NCBI RefSeq assembly: GCF_001625595.1
Contig: NZ_AUXT01000057.1
Coordinates: 1-64,000, forward strand
Direction: 5' to 3'
Origin: Pseudoalteromonas luteoviolacea NCIMB 1942
Lineage (GTDB): Bacteria; Pseudomonadota; Gammaproteobacteria; Enterobacterales; Alteromonadaceae
DNA: 64,000 bases
Shown: positions 26,835-37,164 of the stretch, piece after piece
Numbering within the stretch: position 1 is the stretch's first letter
Layout: the number at the start of each line of letters is the position of its first letter
Notes under the pieces: generated by a model
Databases searched by the model: none
The model's input: the letters and a program-made list of their open reading frames with translations, nothing else
Told to the model about the DNA's origin: nothing
Translations under genes and position numbers: made by a program

Positions 26835-27614
26835 CTAAACTGTACAACCGACTAAATTACACATCAGCTCAGTCATTTTAAGCCACTGAAACTCATACTG
26901 CATAGTAAAGTTCCCCATTGTCGCCCAAATGATAGTTAGACCAGCCACGAGTGTAAATGCAAAACCCACAGAAAAGATATTCATCTGAGGCGCTGCTCGC
27001 GTCATGATACCAAATGCTAAGTTAATAACTAACATCGCCGTAAGTGGGGCTAAGGACAGCGATAGCGCCGTGGCAAAGAGCCATGAGCCCCATGTAGCAA
27101 TTTGCCAATAATTGTCGACGTGCCACCAATCTCCCGCTATTGGCCAAGATTGAAAGCTAAAAACAATCATTTGAAACATCATCAAGTGCCCATTGAAAAC
27201 AAAAAATAGCAACGTAGCAAGAATCAAATAAAACTGGCCCACAGCCGGTACACTCAGTCCGTTTGACGGGTCAACAACCGAGGCGAAACCTAGGCCTGTT
27301 TGCATCGCAAGCACCTGACCTGCAACGATAAATGTATTTAGCAATAACAAAGACGCAAAGCCAATTGCAATACCTATGATCATTTCCTGGATGACCACCA
27401 AAACCATTTGAAAAGAGAAGAGTTCTGTAAATTGAGATTGGGGAATAGCGGGGGCAACCACCAAAGTCACCACAATGGAGAGGCAAAGTTTGATCCGTTT
27501 CGATACACTTTGCGCACCAAGACCCGCCATTACCATAATCATCGAGCTAATACGTATCAAAGGCAGTATAAAGTCGCTTAGCCCTTGCATTAATTCAGAA
27601 AAAAGAATTTCCAT
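26835..27614 (-). CDS. fliR: FliR, export gate membrane protein
   Basis: 259 residues with about six hydrophobic segments and the family regions LPLIRISSMIMVMAGLGAQ and TGLGFASVVDPSNG. FliR forms the core of the export gate with FliP and FliQ. One base separates its start from fliQ, so the two are probably translated together. Nothing unusual is seen. Confidence 0.97.
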   Translation of the reverse strand: MEILFSELMQGLSDFILPLIRISSMIMVMAGLGAQSVSKRIKLCLSIVVTLVVAPAIPQSQFTELFSFQMVLVVIQEMIIGIAIGFASLLLLNTFIVAGQVLAMQTGLGFASVVDPSNGLSVPAVGQFYLILATLLFFVFNGHLMMFQMIVFSFQSWPIAGDWWHVDNYWQIATWGSWLFATALSLSLAPLTAMLVINLAFGIMTRAAPQMNIFSVGFAFTLVAGLTIIWATMGNFTMQYEFQWLKMTELMCNLVGCTV

Positions 27615-27615
27615 A

Positions 27616-27885
27616 CTAACCCGCGATTTCAGGAATACGCATGACCATCAATTTGAAAAAGTCCATTAACTCTTGAGTCATCCAATGTCCACCAGCAATA
27701 AGGGCTACCAGTGTAATGATCAGTTTAGGCAAGAAGCTCAGTGTTTGTTCGTTAATAGATGTGGCAGCCTGAAACACCGACACGATTAAACCAATAATCA
27801 AACCCGGTACCACTATGGCAGCCACCAATTTTATCACCAGAAATAACGAGTCACTTAAAATGTCTACAAAAACTTCTGGTTCCAT
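27616..27885 (-). CDS. fliQ: FliQ, export gate membrane protein
   Basis: 89 residues, two membrane helices (about 15-40 and 52-75), with the conserved stretch GLIVSVFQAATSINEQTLSFLPKL. It packs around FliP and FliR in the export gate. It starts one base after fliP ends. Confidence 0.97.
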   Translation of the reverse strand: MEPEVFVDILSDSLFLVIKLVAAIVVPGLIIGLIVSVFQAATSINEQTLSFLPKLIITLVALIAGGHWMTQELMDFFKLMVMRIPEIAG

Positions 27886-27886
27886 A

Positions 27887-28639
27887 TTACACCCCTAATC
27901 CAAAACTTCGGGCCAGTGTACCCATAACTAGCGACCAACCATCTACTAAAACAAACAGCATAATTTTAAACGGCAACGAAACAATCATAGGGGAAAGCAT
28001 CATCATACCCATAGCCATCAAGACACTGGCGACCACCAGATCAACAATCAGGAACGGAATGAAAAACATAAACCCAATAATAAATGCAGTCTGTAATTCA
28101 CTGGTAACAAAGGCAGGAATAATCACTACAAAGGGCGTGTCTTCTGGGCTGTCTAGTTTGTCGTAGCCGGCAATTTTTGCGAATGTCTCAAGATCTTTTA
28201 TGCGAGTCTGTGACAACATAAACGCTTTGATGGGTTCCTTCGCCGCGTGCAACGCCTGTATAGACGTCATATCTTCTTTTAAATAGGGCTGAACCGCCTG
28301 CTCATGTATTTGGCTGAAAATTGGCGCCATAATGAAAAAGGTCAAAAACAACGACATGCCAACCAAAATCTGATTTGACGGTGATTGCTGTAATCCTATC
28401 GCTTGACGCAAAATAGCCAAAACCACAATGATCCGTGTAAATGAGGTCATCATAATAACCGCAGCAGGAATAAAGCTAAGCGCAGTCATCATCGCAAGTA
28501 CTTGGAGAGTTACCGAGTACTCTTGAGAACCATCAGGGTTAGTCGTCACACTTAATGCTTCAAAACCGTCATTTGCGCTCACTTGGGGTAGAAATACAGC
28601 TAAAGCTAAAATTAAAAGGAATCGAAGCATGGTTTTCAC
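27887..28639 (-). CDS. fliP: FliP, export gate membrane protein
   Basis: 250 residues with a cleavable signal peptide ([22 protein letters not shown]) and four membrane helices. Family stretches are [27 protein letters not shown] and the C-terminal [17 protein letters not shown]. Five FliP copies form the pore of the export gate. It overlaps fliO by 4 bases. Confidence 0.98.
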   Translation of the reverse strand: MKTMLRFLLILALAVFLPQVSANDGFEALSVTTNPDGSQEYSVTLQVLAMMTALSFIPAAVIMMTSFTRIIVVLAILRQAIGLQQSPSNQILVGMSLFLTFFIMAPIFSQIHEQAVQPYLKEDMTSIQALHAAKEPIKAFMLSQTRIKDLETFAKIAGYDKLDSPEDTPFVVIIPAFVTSELQTAFIIGFMFFIPFLIVDLVVASVLMAMGMMMLSPMIVSLPFKIMLFVLVDGWSLVMGTLARSFGLGV

Positions 28640-29007
28640 TTTTCTTTTTTTATCGGTTGACCCACAAAGCGACTTAACTCTTTAACAAAAGGCGCGGCTT
28701 GATTTTCACTTAATGGGGTTTCTAATTGGTATAAATAGTTAATATTTTGCGGGGTAACGCCGAGTAGGTGTTGTTTATCATCAATTTCAATTACGAGCAG
28801 CCTTTCGCGAGTACCCAATGGCAAGCTGCGAATGACTTTGAAATCTTGGTTATTACCCACATTGGGGTTGATACGTTTTACTAACCAAGCCAGACCAATG
28901 ATAAGCGCGATGATAGAGATCAGTGACAATGCAACCGTTACTATCTCCAAACTAGGCCCTTGCGGCTGCGTTGCGGCTGCCGCATTCGTAAAGAGTATCC
29001 AAGTCAT
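28636..29007 (-). CDS. fliO: FliO, export gate assembly factor
   Basis: 123 residues. A short, Ala-rich N-terminus leads to one membrane helix (about 23-43) and a basic cytoplasmic domain with [33 protein letters not shown], the usual FliO core. It helps FliP assemble. It lies between fliN (11 bases) and fliP (4-base overlap). Confidence 0.94.
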   Translation of the reverse strand: MTWILFTNAAAATQPQGPSLEIVTVALSLISIIALIIGLAWLVKRINPNVGNNQDFKVIRSLPLGTRERLLVIEIDDKQHLLGVTPQNINYLYQLETPLSENQAAPFVKELSRFVGQPIKKEK

Positions 29008-29018
29008 GACTTATTCTA

Positions 29019-29414
29019 CTATCTAAGCTTCTTAATTCGCTCGACTTGGCTAATTACATCGGTGAGCCTGATACCAAACTTGTCGTTGACAACAACCACT
29101 TCACCGTGCGCAATTAACGTACCATTTACTAGTACATCGAGCGGTTCACCTGCCACTCTGTCCAACTCAACCACTGAGCCTTGGTTTAATTGAAGTAAGT
29201 TTCGGATATTAATTTTCGACCTACCTACTTCCATAGAAATGGTGACCGGAATATCTAAAATCGTATCTAGTTTTCTTTTTTCATCCGCGCTTAAATTCGC
29301 ATCACTTTCTTCTAACTCTTCTAACTCTGCAACTTCAGCACTTCCTTGGTCAGCATCTTCTGCTTCGGCAAGCGCTGCAGCCCATTCATCCATCGTATCT
29401 TGATCATCACTCAT
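29019..29414 (-). CDS. fliN: FliN, motor switch protein
   Basis: 131 residues. An acidic N-terminal tail (1-50) is followed by the SpoA/FliN domain (about 52-131: ILDIPVTISMEVGRSKINIRNLLQLNQGSVVELDRVAGEPLDVLVNG). FliN forms the lower C-ring with FliM and binds FliH for export. It lies 24 bases after fliM. The acidic tail resembles Vibrio and Shewanella homologues. Confidence 0.97.
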   Translation of the reverse strand: MSDDQDTMDEWAAALAEAEDADQGSAEVAELEELEESDANLSADEKRKLDTILDIPVTISMEVGRSKINIRNLLQLNQGSVVELDRVAGEPLDVLVNGTLIAHGEVVVVNDKFGIRLTDVISQVERIKKLR

Positions 29415-29438
29415 GCACTTACTACCTTAAATTCTTGA

Positions 29439-30533
29439 TCACCAATCAAGATCAACACCTTCAGACAGGTGCAGATCTTCTTCTAATTCAGCCAATTCTG
29501 CATCTGAATCGAGCTTTTTACCACCTTTGGTAAATACATGAAGCTCAGATTTAACAGACTCAGGACGTTTAATCTTTTCACTTATTTGCAATGCCACATT
29601 GTCTCTCGAACGACCCATTTTCGCTCTAAACGTCGGCAGTTCTTCTACAAACACCGTGATATGCTCTGGCATTTCGACTGGGATGATATCGCCAGATTTC
29701 AAATCCATAATTTGTTGTAACGACAAATCAACTTCAAGCAATTGGGTGGACATTTCTACTTCAACGTCCATTATTTCATCACGTAGGGCTTTACTCCAAC
29801 GTAAATCTGTATCCTCAGTATCTGATTGAACACCTGCATCAAGCAGTTCTCTGATCGGTTCCAACATCGAGTATGGCAAGGAAATATGAAAATCACCGCC
29901 CCCACCGTCTAATTCGATATGAAACGAGCTGATCACCACTACTTCTGTAGGAGATACAATGTTTGCCATTGCAGGGTTCACCTCAGAATCAAGATATTCA
30001 AACGACACATCCATTACTGGAGCCCACGCTTCTTTGTAATCCTCAAAGATGATTTTCAAAAGCATTTGTACGATACGGCGTTCTGTCGGGGTAAATTCGC
30101 GCCCTTCAATCTTAGCGTGATAGCGTCCATCACCACCAAAAAAGTTATCGACCAAAATGAAAACCAGTCTTGCTTCCATGGTGATTAGGCCAGTCCCCTT
30201 GAGAGGACGAAACCTCACCATGTTCAAACTGGTCGGAACAAACAACGTGTGAATGTATTCGCCGAATTTAAGCATCTGAACACCATTGATTGAGACTTCG
30301 GCGGTCCTTCTCATCATATTGAACAGACTTATTCGCATATGCCTAGCAAAACGCTCATTCACAATTTCGAGCGTCGGCATTCGCCCACGCACAATCCTGT
30401 CTTGCGAGGAGAAGTCATACTGGAGGGCATTAGCATCCTCGCCTCCCTCACCAGAGGGAACTTCGTCTTCTTCGACTTCATCGACACCGTGTAATAGCGC
30501 GTCGATTTCATCTTGTGATAATAAATCGCTCAC
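29439..30533 (-). CDS. fliM: FliM, motor switch protein (GTG start)
   Basis: 364 residues. The N-terminal CheY-binding peptide MSDLLSQDEIDALLHGVD, a middle domain (about 45-250) and a C-terminal FliN-like domain (about 270-340) are all present. CheY-phosphate docking here makes the motor switch. The start codon is GTG (30533-30531), supported by the exact family N-terminus and AGGA upstream. It lies 9 bases after fliL. Confidence 0.97.
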   Translation of the reverse strand: MSDLLSQDEIDALLHGVDEVEEDEVPSGEGGEDANALQYDFSSQDRIVRGRMPTLEIVNERFARHMRISLFNMMRRTAEVSINGVQMLKFGEYIHTLFVPTSLNMVRFRPLKGTGLITMEARLVFILVDNFFGGDGRYHAKIEGREFTPTERRIVQMLLKIIFEDYKEAWAPVMDVSFEYLDSEVNPAMANIVSPTEVVVISSFHIELDGGGGDFHISLPYSMLEPIRELLDAGVQSDTEDTDLRWSKALRDEIMDVEVEMSTQLLEVDLSLQQIMDLKSGDIIPVEMPEHITVFVEELPTFRAKMGRSRDNVALQISEKIKRPESVKSELHVFTKGGKKLDSDAELAELEEDLHLSEGVDLDW

Positions 30534-30542
30534 AGGGGATTC

Positions 30543-31067
30543 CTACTGCATTACAAAACCGGTAAACAGCACTCGTTCGATAACTTTGCTGCCCTCGACA
30601 CCTTCCATTGCTGCTTGAACTTTATCTAAAGCAGTCAACCTCAATGTCTCCTTACCTGCACTCGTGCTCAATTCATCTGCGGTTGTGGTAGAAAATACAC
30701 TTAACAATGTACCTTCGATGAGTGGAATGTGCTTTTTCGTCACTTCTTCATTTACATCACCACGAACTAACAGTTGTACTTTGATTTGTACAATTCTATC
30801 TCTACTGGCACCTGGTACATTGAATACAAACGGTCTTGGCATCGCGACATAGAGCGCGCTTCCCATTTCTGCCGCATTTTGCTCACTCAAGTCTTCTTGT
30901 ACTACTGTAGACTCTTCAGCTAAAGAAGCTTCTTCTTCCTCTCCACCGGATAATAAAAAGAAGCCTGCAACGCCACCTAAAATGACAACAACCGCAGCAA
31001 TAATAATAATGAGCTTCTTTTTGGAACCACCCGCTTCTTCAATTTCTAAATCGCTTTCTTCAGCCAT
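30543..31067 (-). CDS. fliL: FliL, basal-body stator-associated protein
   Basis: 174 residues. A short cytoplasmic tail (1-16), one membrane helix (about 17-40, KLIIIIAAVVVILGGVAGFFLL), an acidic linker and the periplasmic FliL domain (about 70-174). FliL rings surround the stator units and support torque at high load. The gene follows fliK by 46 bases and precedes fliM. Confidence 0.95.
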   Translation of the reverse strand: MAEESDLEIEEAGGSKKKLIIIIAAVVVILGGVAGFFLLSGGEEEEASLAEESTVVQEDLSEQNAAEMGSALYVAMPRPFVFNVPGASRDRIVQIKVQLLVRGDVNEEVTKKHIPLIEGTLLSVFSTTTADELSTSAGKETLRLTALDKVQAAMEGVEGSKVIERVLFTGFVMQ

Positions 31068-31113
31068 ATGTGCGCTTCTATTAATTTACGTTCTGTCTTA
31101 ATGATAGCAGTTG

Positions 31114-33408
31114 TTAAGCATAGTAATCTATTGCCGAATCACTTTGTTTTCTGCTAGTCACTGATTGTTCTTTATTATTTTGCGCTTCACTGGCCTCATT
31201 AGCAAGTTTTCCATGACCTTGTTGCTCGCCATCATCGTTATTTGAATTTCCCTCAGACTCCTGCTGGATATTACTTTCGCCAAGTTCAATGCCTTGCTCC
31301 TCTAACATTTCTCTCAGTTTAGGCATGGACTCTTCTAGCAATTCTTTAGCTTGTTGGTTTTGCACTACAAAGTTTATTTGAGCCTGCTCTGCATCTGAAC
31401 GAATTCGAATTTGCATGCTGCCTAACTCTGCCGGGTCTAGTCTGATTTCAGCTTCCTTATTATTTAAGTTAACCATCATGTTAACTTTTTCTTGCAGCAT
31501 TTTAGCAGCGTCATTACGAGTCAAGTTTAATGCCTGTGCAAGCGCTGGATCTACCTGTAGTTTAGCTTGAGCATTGGTTTGCTGCACAGAAGTCTGTTGG
31601 TTTTGGCGTGACTGCTCAACCTGCTGAATTACCTGCTCAAATTCTTCTTTGCTCTGAATTTGTTCGCTGCCTAAACTGCGAATGGCCTTAAAAACGTTTT
31701 CCACATTTTGGCTTGCAGCTTGGCGCTGATTATTACCACTATTTTGCTGTTCCCCCTCAAAGTCACTTGGTAACTCGGCCTGCTCTTCAGTATTCACCGC
31801 AACATCCGCCACAGTTTGTTTGCTTACCTCAGGTGCTGCTTGCTCTTTTACTGGGGCCTTCGTGCTGTTGTACGTGAACTCAGGTTTAACTGCAGCATCA
31901 CTTTTAACCACATTTTCAAGCTTATCATTACTCTGTTTGGAGCTATTTATTAGTGCACTGTCTTTTTGCTCAGTTTCACTCGTTACTTTACCAGCTATGC
32001 TACTGCCTTCTTGTGCTGTTGACGCTGTTGAATTAGGCAATTTTCCTGTTAGGGCATGATAAAGTGCCGCTTCTTGCTTTCTAGAAGCGGAATCAGTGGA
32101 TTTAGTGTCATTGAGGCGCTCATTGAGTAGCTTCTCCAGCTCTTGCTTTTCTTCCGGTGACAAGTTATCGACCATCGCCTTTAACTCTGACACACTCGTC
32201 GACTTACCTTCAGTCGCTTTTGGCACGTTCACGAACTCACTAATGGCCTGCTTTGGTGTATTTTTTAACATCTCTGCACCGTCAGAGTCAGGTATTGCTG
32301 CTGATTCAGTAAGTTTATCGGTAGCCATTTCCATATTTTTGTTGATTGGCAATTTCACGACCGCTTCACTCACCGAAGGTTGAGCCATTTTTTTGTCTTG
32401 TTCTGGTGTGGCTGAGGTGCGCTCCTTTTGCATCAACTGACTGATTAAATTTGGTGCCTTTTGCTCACTTTCAATTGCTTTTGGTGTTACCACTTTTGAT
32501 TCAACATCGGGATTAGGCTTTTGACTAGTAACTGGCGCAGATTTTGACTCTTTCTCACCATGTAAGTGCCATTCTCGCTCTTTAGCAACACCGTTAAATG
32601 CTTCAGCTTGGCCATGAGGCAAAGGTCTATTGCCACTTTCTAGCATTTTGGATGTGTCACTTACCGTTACTTCCCCATCTGTCGGGTCACCAATCGGCCC
32701 TTCTGAATATCTTGGTCCTGCGGGCACTGGCTTGACAACTTCAACTTGTCCTTGAGGTTGCTTCGATGAATTTGCAATCTCTACATTTGCAACTTTTCTA
32801 TCAGTCTTCACAGCCTCTTCAGGCATGATTTTAGATGTATCTTGACCCTGTTGCGCTTTATCTTGAACAACGATTGGACCTATTAAATCAATCGGGCCTT
32901 TCTTACCACTTTTTATAGGTAACTCATCCACCTTTTCTGCATTGCCAAGGTGATCTTTTAATGCTTGTGGTACTGGTGCTAGATGATGTTCCACATCAGT
33001 TTTTTGATTGTTTGCCGCATTGATCTGGGACAGCAACGTGTCTGGATTAGAAGTAGAGCTGGGCTTTGACGCCTCATTGGCTGTTTCAACCTTTAAAACA
33101 ACATCAGGACCTTGGTTGGACTTGGGTAGATTTGAGTCATCAAGCTTTAAAGGCTCATCTAGCCCTTTTGGTAAAGGTCGTTGAATGCCTTGTTCCGCCT
33201 CACCTGTTCGCGTCTTTTCTGCATTTGCTTCTTGCTTTGTTAATTCTTCTTGATCAGCTTCTTTTTGTATCGCAGCTTTTGCATCTCCTCGCTCGCTGGC
33301 TTCAGCCAGCATAGCCATAAACCCTCTTCCATCAGAGCTTTCGTCTACCTGCCTATCCTGCGGTGAAACAGTGTTGTTTAATCCAATTTCCAATGAAACA
33401 TTAACCAT
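31114..33408 (-). CDS. fliK: FliK, hook-length ruler (long form)
   Basis: 764 residues, almost twice the enterobacterial length of about 400. The N-terminal two thirds are low complexity, rich in Gln, Glu, Lys and Ser, as expected for an extended ruler. The conserved Flg_hook domain is at about 640-715 (VNMMVNLNNKEAEIRLDPAELGSMQIRIRSD), followed by a Gln/Asn-rich tail. FliK measures the hook and triggers FlhB switching. A sigma-54-like promoter (33476-33491) precedes it. Confidence 0.93.
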   Translation of the reverse strand: MVNVSLEIGLNNTVSPQDRQVDESSDGRGFMAMLAEASERGDAKAAIQKEADQEELTKQEANAEKTRTGEAEQGIQRPLPKGLDEPLKLDDSNLPKSNQGPDVVLKVETANEASKPSSTSNPDTLLSQINAANNQKTDVEHHLAPVPQALKDHLGNAEKVDELPIKSGKKGPIDLIGPIVVQDKAQQGQDTSKIMPEEAVKTDRKVANVEIANSSKQPQGQVEVVKPVPAGPRYSEGPIGDPTDGEVTVSDTSKMLESGNRPLPHGQAEAFNGVAKEREWHLHGEKESKSAPVTSQKPNPDVESKVVTPKAIESEQKAPNLISQLMQKERTSATPEQDKKMAQPSVSEAVVKLPINKNMEMATDKLTESAAIPDSDGAEMLKNTPKQAISEFVNVPKATEGKSTSVSELKAMVDNLSPEEKQELEKLLNERLNDTKSTDSASRKQEAALYHALTGKLPNSTASTAQEGSSIAGKVTSETEQKDSALINSSKQSNDKLENVVKSDAAVKPEFTYNSTKAPVKEQAAPEVSKQTVADVAVNTEEQAELPSDFEGEQQNSGNNQRQAASQNVENVFKAIRSLGSEQIQSKEEFEQVIQQVEQSRQNQQTSVQQTNAQAKLQVDPALAQALNLTRNDAAKMLQEKVNMMVNLNNKEAEIRLDPAELGSMQIRIRSDAEQAQINFVVQNQQAKELLEESMPKLREMLEEQGIELGESNIQQESEGNSNNDDGEQQGHGKLANEASEAQNNKEQSVTSRKQSDSAIDYYA

Positions 33409-33475
33409 ATTCTCACCTTTTAGTGTGGCAATCGAACGCCACTTGCCTACTTATAACTCTATTATTTTGTAAAAA

Positions 33476-33491
33476 TGCAATTTTTAAGCCA
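33476..33491 (-). promoter_or_regulatory. Sigma-54-type promoter before fliK
   Basis: Minus strand TGGCTTAAAAATTGCA has GG and GC ten bases apart with TGGC and TTGCA elements intact. It starts directly after the fliJ stop codon and lies 68 bases upstream of the fliK ATG. It could give the fliK-LMNOPQR-flhB block its own transcript. Confidence 0.62.
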
Positions 33492-33938
33492 TTAATTAGC
33501 CAACTTGCGTCTCATAAAGATGTTTGTTGCAAGCTCATCGAGCATTTTTTGTTCTTCTTTTGCTAATCGTTTTTGCTTTTCAAGCTCTTTTTTCTCTATT
33601 AGCTTTGCAATCGCTTTCACTTTTGCCTGTTGGGTCAGCCACAGTTTACGCCTTTGCTCCACGACCCTTTTTGCCGTAGCAACTGTATTTGCCTGCTGCT
33701 TAATTGCTTCTTCAATTTTATTAATAAAGCTGTGGTACTGTGAAAAGCCGCTACTACTGAGCCCTTGTAACGCTTTGTTGTGCAGTTGTTGCGAGTACTC
33801 CAAACGAAAGTCATTTAACCCTTTCAACTTTTGCTGATTGTCATGCAAACTGCGTTCAGCTTGAACAAAATTAACTCTCAGGCCATCTTCTTTGTCTGAT
33901 TCGAGTCTATGTAACAGTGCAAGTTTGGTTTCTGCCAT
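33492..33938 (-). CDS. fliJ: FliJ, export chaperone-like coiled coil
   Basis: 148 residues from ATG 33938, which shares one base with the fliI stop (TAATG). An upstream in-frame start would lie inside fliI and add a non-family tail. The protein is one long, charged coiled coil (LLHRLESDKEDGLRVNFVQAERSL to the C-terminus). FliJ sits in the FliI hexamer and links it to FlhA. Sequence conservation is low in this family; identity rests on length, coiled coil and position. Confidence 0.92.
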   Translation of the reverse strand: MAETKLALLHRLESDKEDGLRVNFVQAERSLHDNQQKLKGLNDFRLEYSQQLHNKALQGLSSSGFSQYHSFINKIEEAIKQQANTVATAKRVVEQRRKLWLTQQAKVKAIAKLIEKKELEKQKRLAKEEQKMLDELATNIFMRRKLAN

Positions 33939-35281
33939 TAGCCTTGTCCTAATAGTTGTGCTAGACCCTGTAAGCACTCATCGTAATTAAGTACTTCTTT
34001 CATGCCCTGCTGTAAAAAGCTATTCACACTTGGCATCATCGCAATCGCTTGATCTAGCATGGGGTCGCTCCCCTGTTGATAAGCCCCCAAAGTAATCATA
34101 TCCTTGTTTTGTTGGTACATGGAGTAAACTTGTTTCAACACTCTGGCCTGTTGCATATGTGCGTCAGATATAACTTGGGGCATGACACGTGAAATGGATT
34201 TTTCAATATCGATAGCTGGATAGTGACCACTGTCAGCAAGATCTCGCGACAGTACAATATGGCCGTCTAAAATCGCCCTAGCGGAATCAGCAATGGGGTC
34301 TTGCATATCGTCCCCTTCACTTAAAACAGTAAAAAACGCTGTAATAGAACCCTGTCCTTCTCCCCCGTTACCCGCTCTCTCTACAAGCGCTGGTAACTTA
34401 GCAAACACCGAAGGTGGATAGCCTTTTGTTGCAGGCGGCTCGCCAACCGCTAAAGCTATCTCACGTTGTGCCATGGCATAACGCGTCACAGAGTCTAGTA
34501 GTAACAAAACATTTAGACCTTGATCTCTAAAGTACTCAGCAATTGTCACTGCACTTTCGCACCCCTTCAATCGCATTAGTGGGGAAGCATCTGCTGGAGC
34601 TGCGACTACCACCGACCGTCGTCGCCCCTCGACACCGAGAATTTCATCGATAAACTCTTTTACTTCTCGACCACGCTCACCAACCAACCCCACTACAATG
34701 ACATCGGCTTCACTGCCTCGAGTCATCATGCCCAATAAAACGGACTTACCGACACCACTACCAGCGAACAACCCCATACGTTGCCCTTGGCCCACTGTGA
34801 TTATCGAATTAATGGCTCTTACCCCTACATCCATCGGTTCACTGATAGGACGCCTAGCGAGCGGATTAATCGGTGCTTGTGCAAACTTTAATCTAGTATC
34901 GGCTTGAATTGCCCCGAGGCCATCTAGTGGACGACCCAGTCCGTCTACCACACGTCCTAACAGCCCCATGCCAACAGGTAAGCCAGATTCTTTCACTTGA
35001 GGGATTACTCTGGCACCTGGGAGAACTCCGGAAATATGATCATTTGGCATCAGATACAAAATATCATCATTGAAGCCTATGACTTCGGCATCTACAAAAC
35101 CGTTGATCGTTTCGATTTTACACTGGCTTCCCACCGCGGCGTTTAAACCCTTTGCCTCAAGGGTTAAGCCAACAACGCGAGTTAGGCTGCCAGCGACGGC
35201 AACCCCATAAGGCTGGATATGTTTTTGATATGAACTAATTCTTTGTGCCAGTGGCTGATGTTGAAGCTCAGTTTCTGTCAT
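33938..35281 (-). CDS. fliI: FliI, flagellar export ATPase
   Basis: 447 residues. Walker [16 protein letters not shown], Walker [21 protein letters not shown] and the family signature [24 protein letters not shown] mark an F1-beta-like export ATPase. It forms a hexamer with FliH and FliJ at the export gate. It lies 20 bases after fliH and overlaps fliJ by one base. Confidence 0.98.
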   Translation of the reverse strand: MTETELQHQPLAQRISSYQKHIQPYGVAVAGSLTRVVGLTLEAKGLNAAVGSQCKIETINGFVDAEVIGFNDDILYLMPNDHISGVLPGARVIPQVKESGLPVGMGLLGRVVDGLGRPLDGLGAIQADTRLKFAQAPINPLARRPISEPMDVGVRAINSIITVGQGQRMGLFAGSGVGKSVLLGMMTRGSEADVIVVGLVGERGREVKEFIDEILGVEGRRRSVVVAAPADASPLMRLKGCESAVTIAEYFRDQGLNVLLLLDSVTRYAMAQREIALAVGEPPATKGYPPSVFAKLPALVERAGNGGEGQGSITAFFTVLSEGDDMQDPIADSARAILDGHIVLSRDLADSGHYPAIDIEKSISRVMPQVISDAHMQQARVLKQVYSMYQQNKDMITLGAYQQGSDPMLDQAIAMMPSVNSFLQQGMKEVLNYDECLQGLAQLLGQG

Positions 35282-35301
35282 GAATATTGTAGCGATAAAT
35301 A

Positions 35302-36120
35302 CTAGATACCGCTATCATGCAAAAACTTCTCCAATATTTCAGTTATGCGGTTTTTAACGGTCAGATCTATCGATGAAATTGGTGATTTAATTTCACATCC
35401 ACCTCGCTCTAGCGTAGGTTCCGGGATCAGTTGCCACCTTTGTTTTTCTAGCATCTCACTGCCGTAGGCCTCTTCCACGAGAGTCAAATCTTCTGGGTGT
35501 AGATGTACTTTCAATTGCACCTCTGTAATGGGCAAAGCGTCTAGACCTTTCTTAAGTGCTTGAAGAATCAAGTCTGGGCTTGTCTTTAGTTCATGAAAGG
35601 TAATTTGCTGTGTCAATAAACTGACAAGCTGAATAAGTTGCTTTTCACAAGCTTCATCCAATTGGTGCAGTGGTTCATTTAGCTTGTCGACGAGGGTTGA
35701 TAGCATTTGCAAACGTTCTTCAATAAGTGGCTTGGCATCTTCTATGCCTTGCTGTTTACCTGATTCAATCCCCTCTTTGAGCCCAGCTTCGTTACCTTCT
35801 TTAGCTCCTTTTTCAAAGCCTTCGATATATCCTTGCTCATGGCCCTGCTTCAACCCTTCATCGTAGGCATCTTGACGGATCTGCTCAAGCTCCTCCAGTG
35901 TCAGTGTCGGAATTTCTGCCTCAACGGTTTCTGGCTCAGTTTGTCGCTCAGTTTTCGTATATAGCTCTTCGAGTGGAGTACCCATTGCTGTTGAACGACC
36001 TGATAAGCCGCTCAAGTCTTCTTTGACATCAGGAATGTCCCAGTCTTCAAGATGCTCTAGTAATGCATCAACAGCTTCACCGTGAACAGGTTTACCGCGA
36101 TATAGCTTTGGCTCAGACAT
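35302..36120 (-). CDS. fliH: FliH, regulator of the export ATPase
   Basis: 272 residues. The middle region (about 85-140) shows the glycine-repeat pattern of FliH ([22 protein letters not shown], GxxxG spacing), followed by a coiled coil and the C-terminal domain that binds FliI. FliH ties FliI to FliN at the C-ring. It lies 3 bases after fliG and 20 before fliI. Confidence 0.96.
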   Translation of the reverse strand: MSEPKLYRGKPVHGEAVDALLEHLEDWDIPDVKEDLSGLSGRSTAMGTPLEELYTKTERQTEPETVEAEIPTLTLEELEQIRQDAYDEGLKQGHEQGYIEGFEKGAKEGNEAGLKEGIESGKQQGIEDAKPLIEERLQMLSTLVDKLNEPLHQLDEACEKQLIQLVSLLTQQITFHELKTSPDLILQALKKGLDALPITEVQLKVHLHPEDLTLVEEAYGSEMLEKQRWQLIPEPTLERGGCEIKSPISSIDLTVKNRITEILEKFLHDSGI

Positions 36121-36123
36121 AAT

Positions 36124-37164
36124 TTACAGGAACTCCTCACCGCCGCCACCACCAAGCATGACTTCACCAGAGTCGGCAAGCCTTCTTGCCGTCGCTAGGA
36201 TTTCCTTCTGTGCAGCTTCGACTTCACTGATCCGAACAGGTGGCATCGCTTCTAGGTCGTCCGCCATCATATCGGCTGCACGTTTAGACATATTACTTAA
36301 GATCTTGTCTTTCAATGAATCATCAGCACCTTTAATCGCTTTCATCAGTACATCTTGCTGTACTTCACGAAGGATCGCTTGGATGCCTCGATCTTCTACG
36401 TCCATCAAGTTCTCAAAGACAAACATTAAGTCTTGAATTTGCTGTGACATTTCTTCGTCATGTTCACGAATTGAGTCCATTAACTGCCCTTCAACATTCG
36501 TATCTAGGTAGTTCATAATGTCTGCAGCGGCTTTGAGGCCACCCATCTTCGCAGCTTGCGCACCAGCTTGACCCGCAAACTGTTTCTCCATAATTTCATT
36601 TAGCTCTTGTAGTGCCGCTGGCTGTACTTCTTCTAAATTGGCAATACGCATAGTCAAGTCGAGCCTTACCTTCTCAGTAAACTGAGAAAGGATCTCTGCT
36701 GACTGCTCAGGTTCTAGATAAGACAATACAATCGTTTGGATCTGTGGGTGCTCGTTGCGAATAATATTAGCAACCTGCTTAGAGTCCATCCATTTAAGTG
36801 AATCAAGCCCTTTCGCGCCAGACCCCATAACAATTTGATCGATAAGACTTGCCGCTTTATCCTCACCAAGCGCTGCGGTAAGAGCCTTTTTAATAAAGTC
36901 TTCAGATTGAAATCCGATTGTACTAAAGCTTTGTATTTGCTCAATGAAAAGGTTATGCACTGCACTGATTTTCGACTGAGATAAGTCATCTATCGCAGCC
37001 ATAGCCATACCCACTTTCTGTACTTGCTTTGGCTCAAGGTGTTTTAATATCTGCGCCGCATCTTCTTCCGTAAGGCTGAGTAGCAAGATGGCGGCCTTAT
37101 CGACCCCATCTAGCTTCTCAACATCGAAAGCTTGCGGCAGTTGTTTTTGTTCTTCATCACTCAT
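36124..37164 (-). CDS. fliG: FliG, rotor and motor switch protein
   Basis: 346 residues. N-domain (KAAILLLSLTEEDAAQILKHL), middle domain with the EHPQ motif (NEHPQIQTIVLSYL) and C-domain with charged torque helix (MKAIKGADDSLKDKILSNMSKRAADMMADDLE). FliG joins the FliF ring and meets the stator. It overlaps the fliF 3' end by 8 bases, so translation is coupled. Confidence 0.98.
   Translation of the reverse strand: MSDEEQKQLPQAFDVEKLDGVDKAAILLLSLTEEDAAQILKHLEPKQVQKVGMAMAAIDDLSQSKISAVHNLFIEQIQSFSTIGFQSEDFIKKALTAALGEDKAASLIDQIVMGSGAKGLDSLKWMDSKQVANIIRNEHPQIQTIVLSYLEPEQSAEILSQFTEKVRLDLTMRIANLEEVQPAALQELNEIMEKQFAGQAGAQAAKMGGLKAAADIMNYLDTNVEGQLMDSIREHDEEMSQQIQDLMFVFENLMDVEDRGIQAILREVQQDVLMKAIKGADDSLKDKILSNMSKRAADMMADDLEAMPPVRISEVEAAQKEILATARRLADSGEVMLGGGGGEEFL

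Noticed and set aside
33425..33442. Second sigma-54-like match before fliK
   Set aside because: The GG-to-GC distance is nine bases, not ten, and the match is explained by a small palindrome (GTGGC/GCCAC). The motif at 33476-33491 has the right spacing.
33939..33977. Longer FliJ start inside fliI
   Set aside because: The added residues do not resemble FliJ, and the ATG that overlaps the fliI stop matches the family start.
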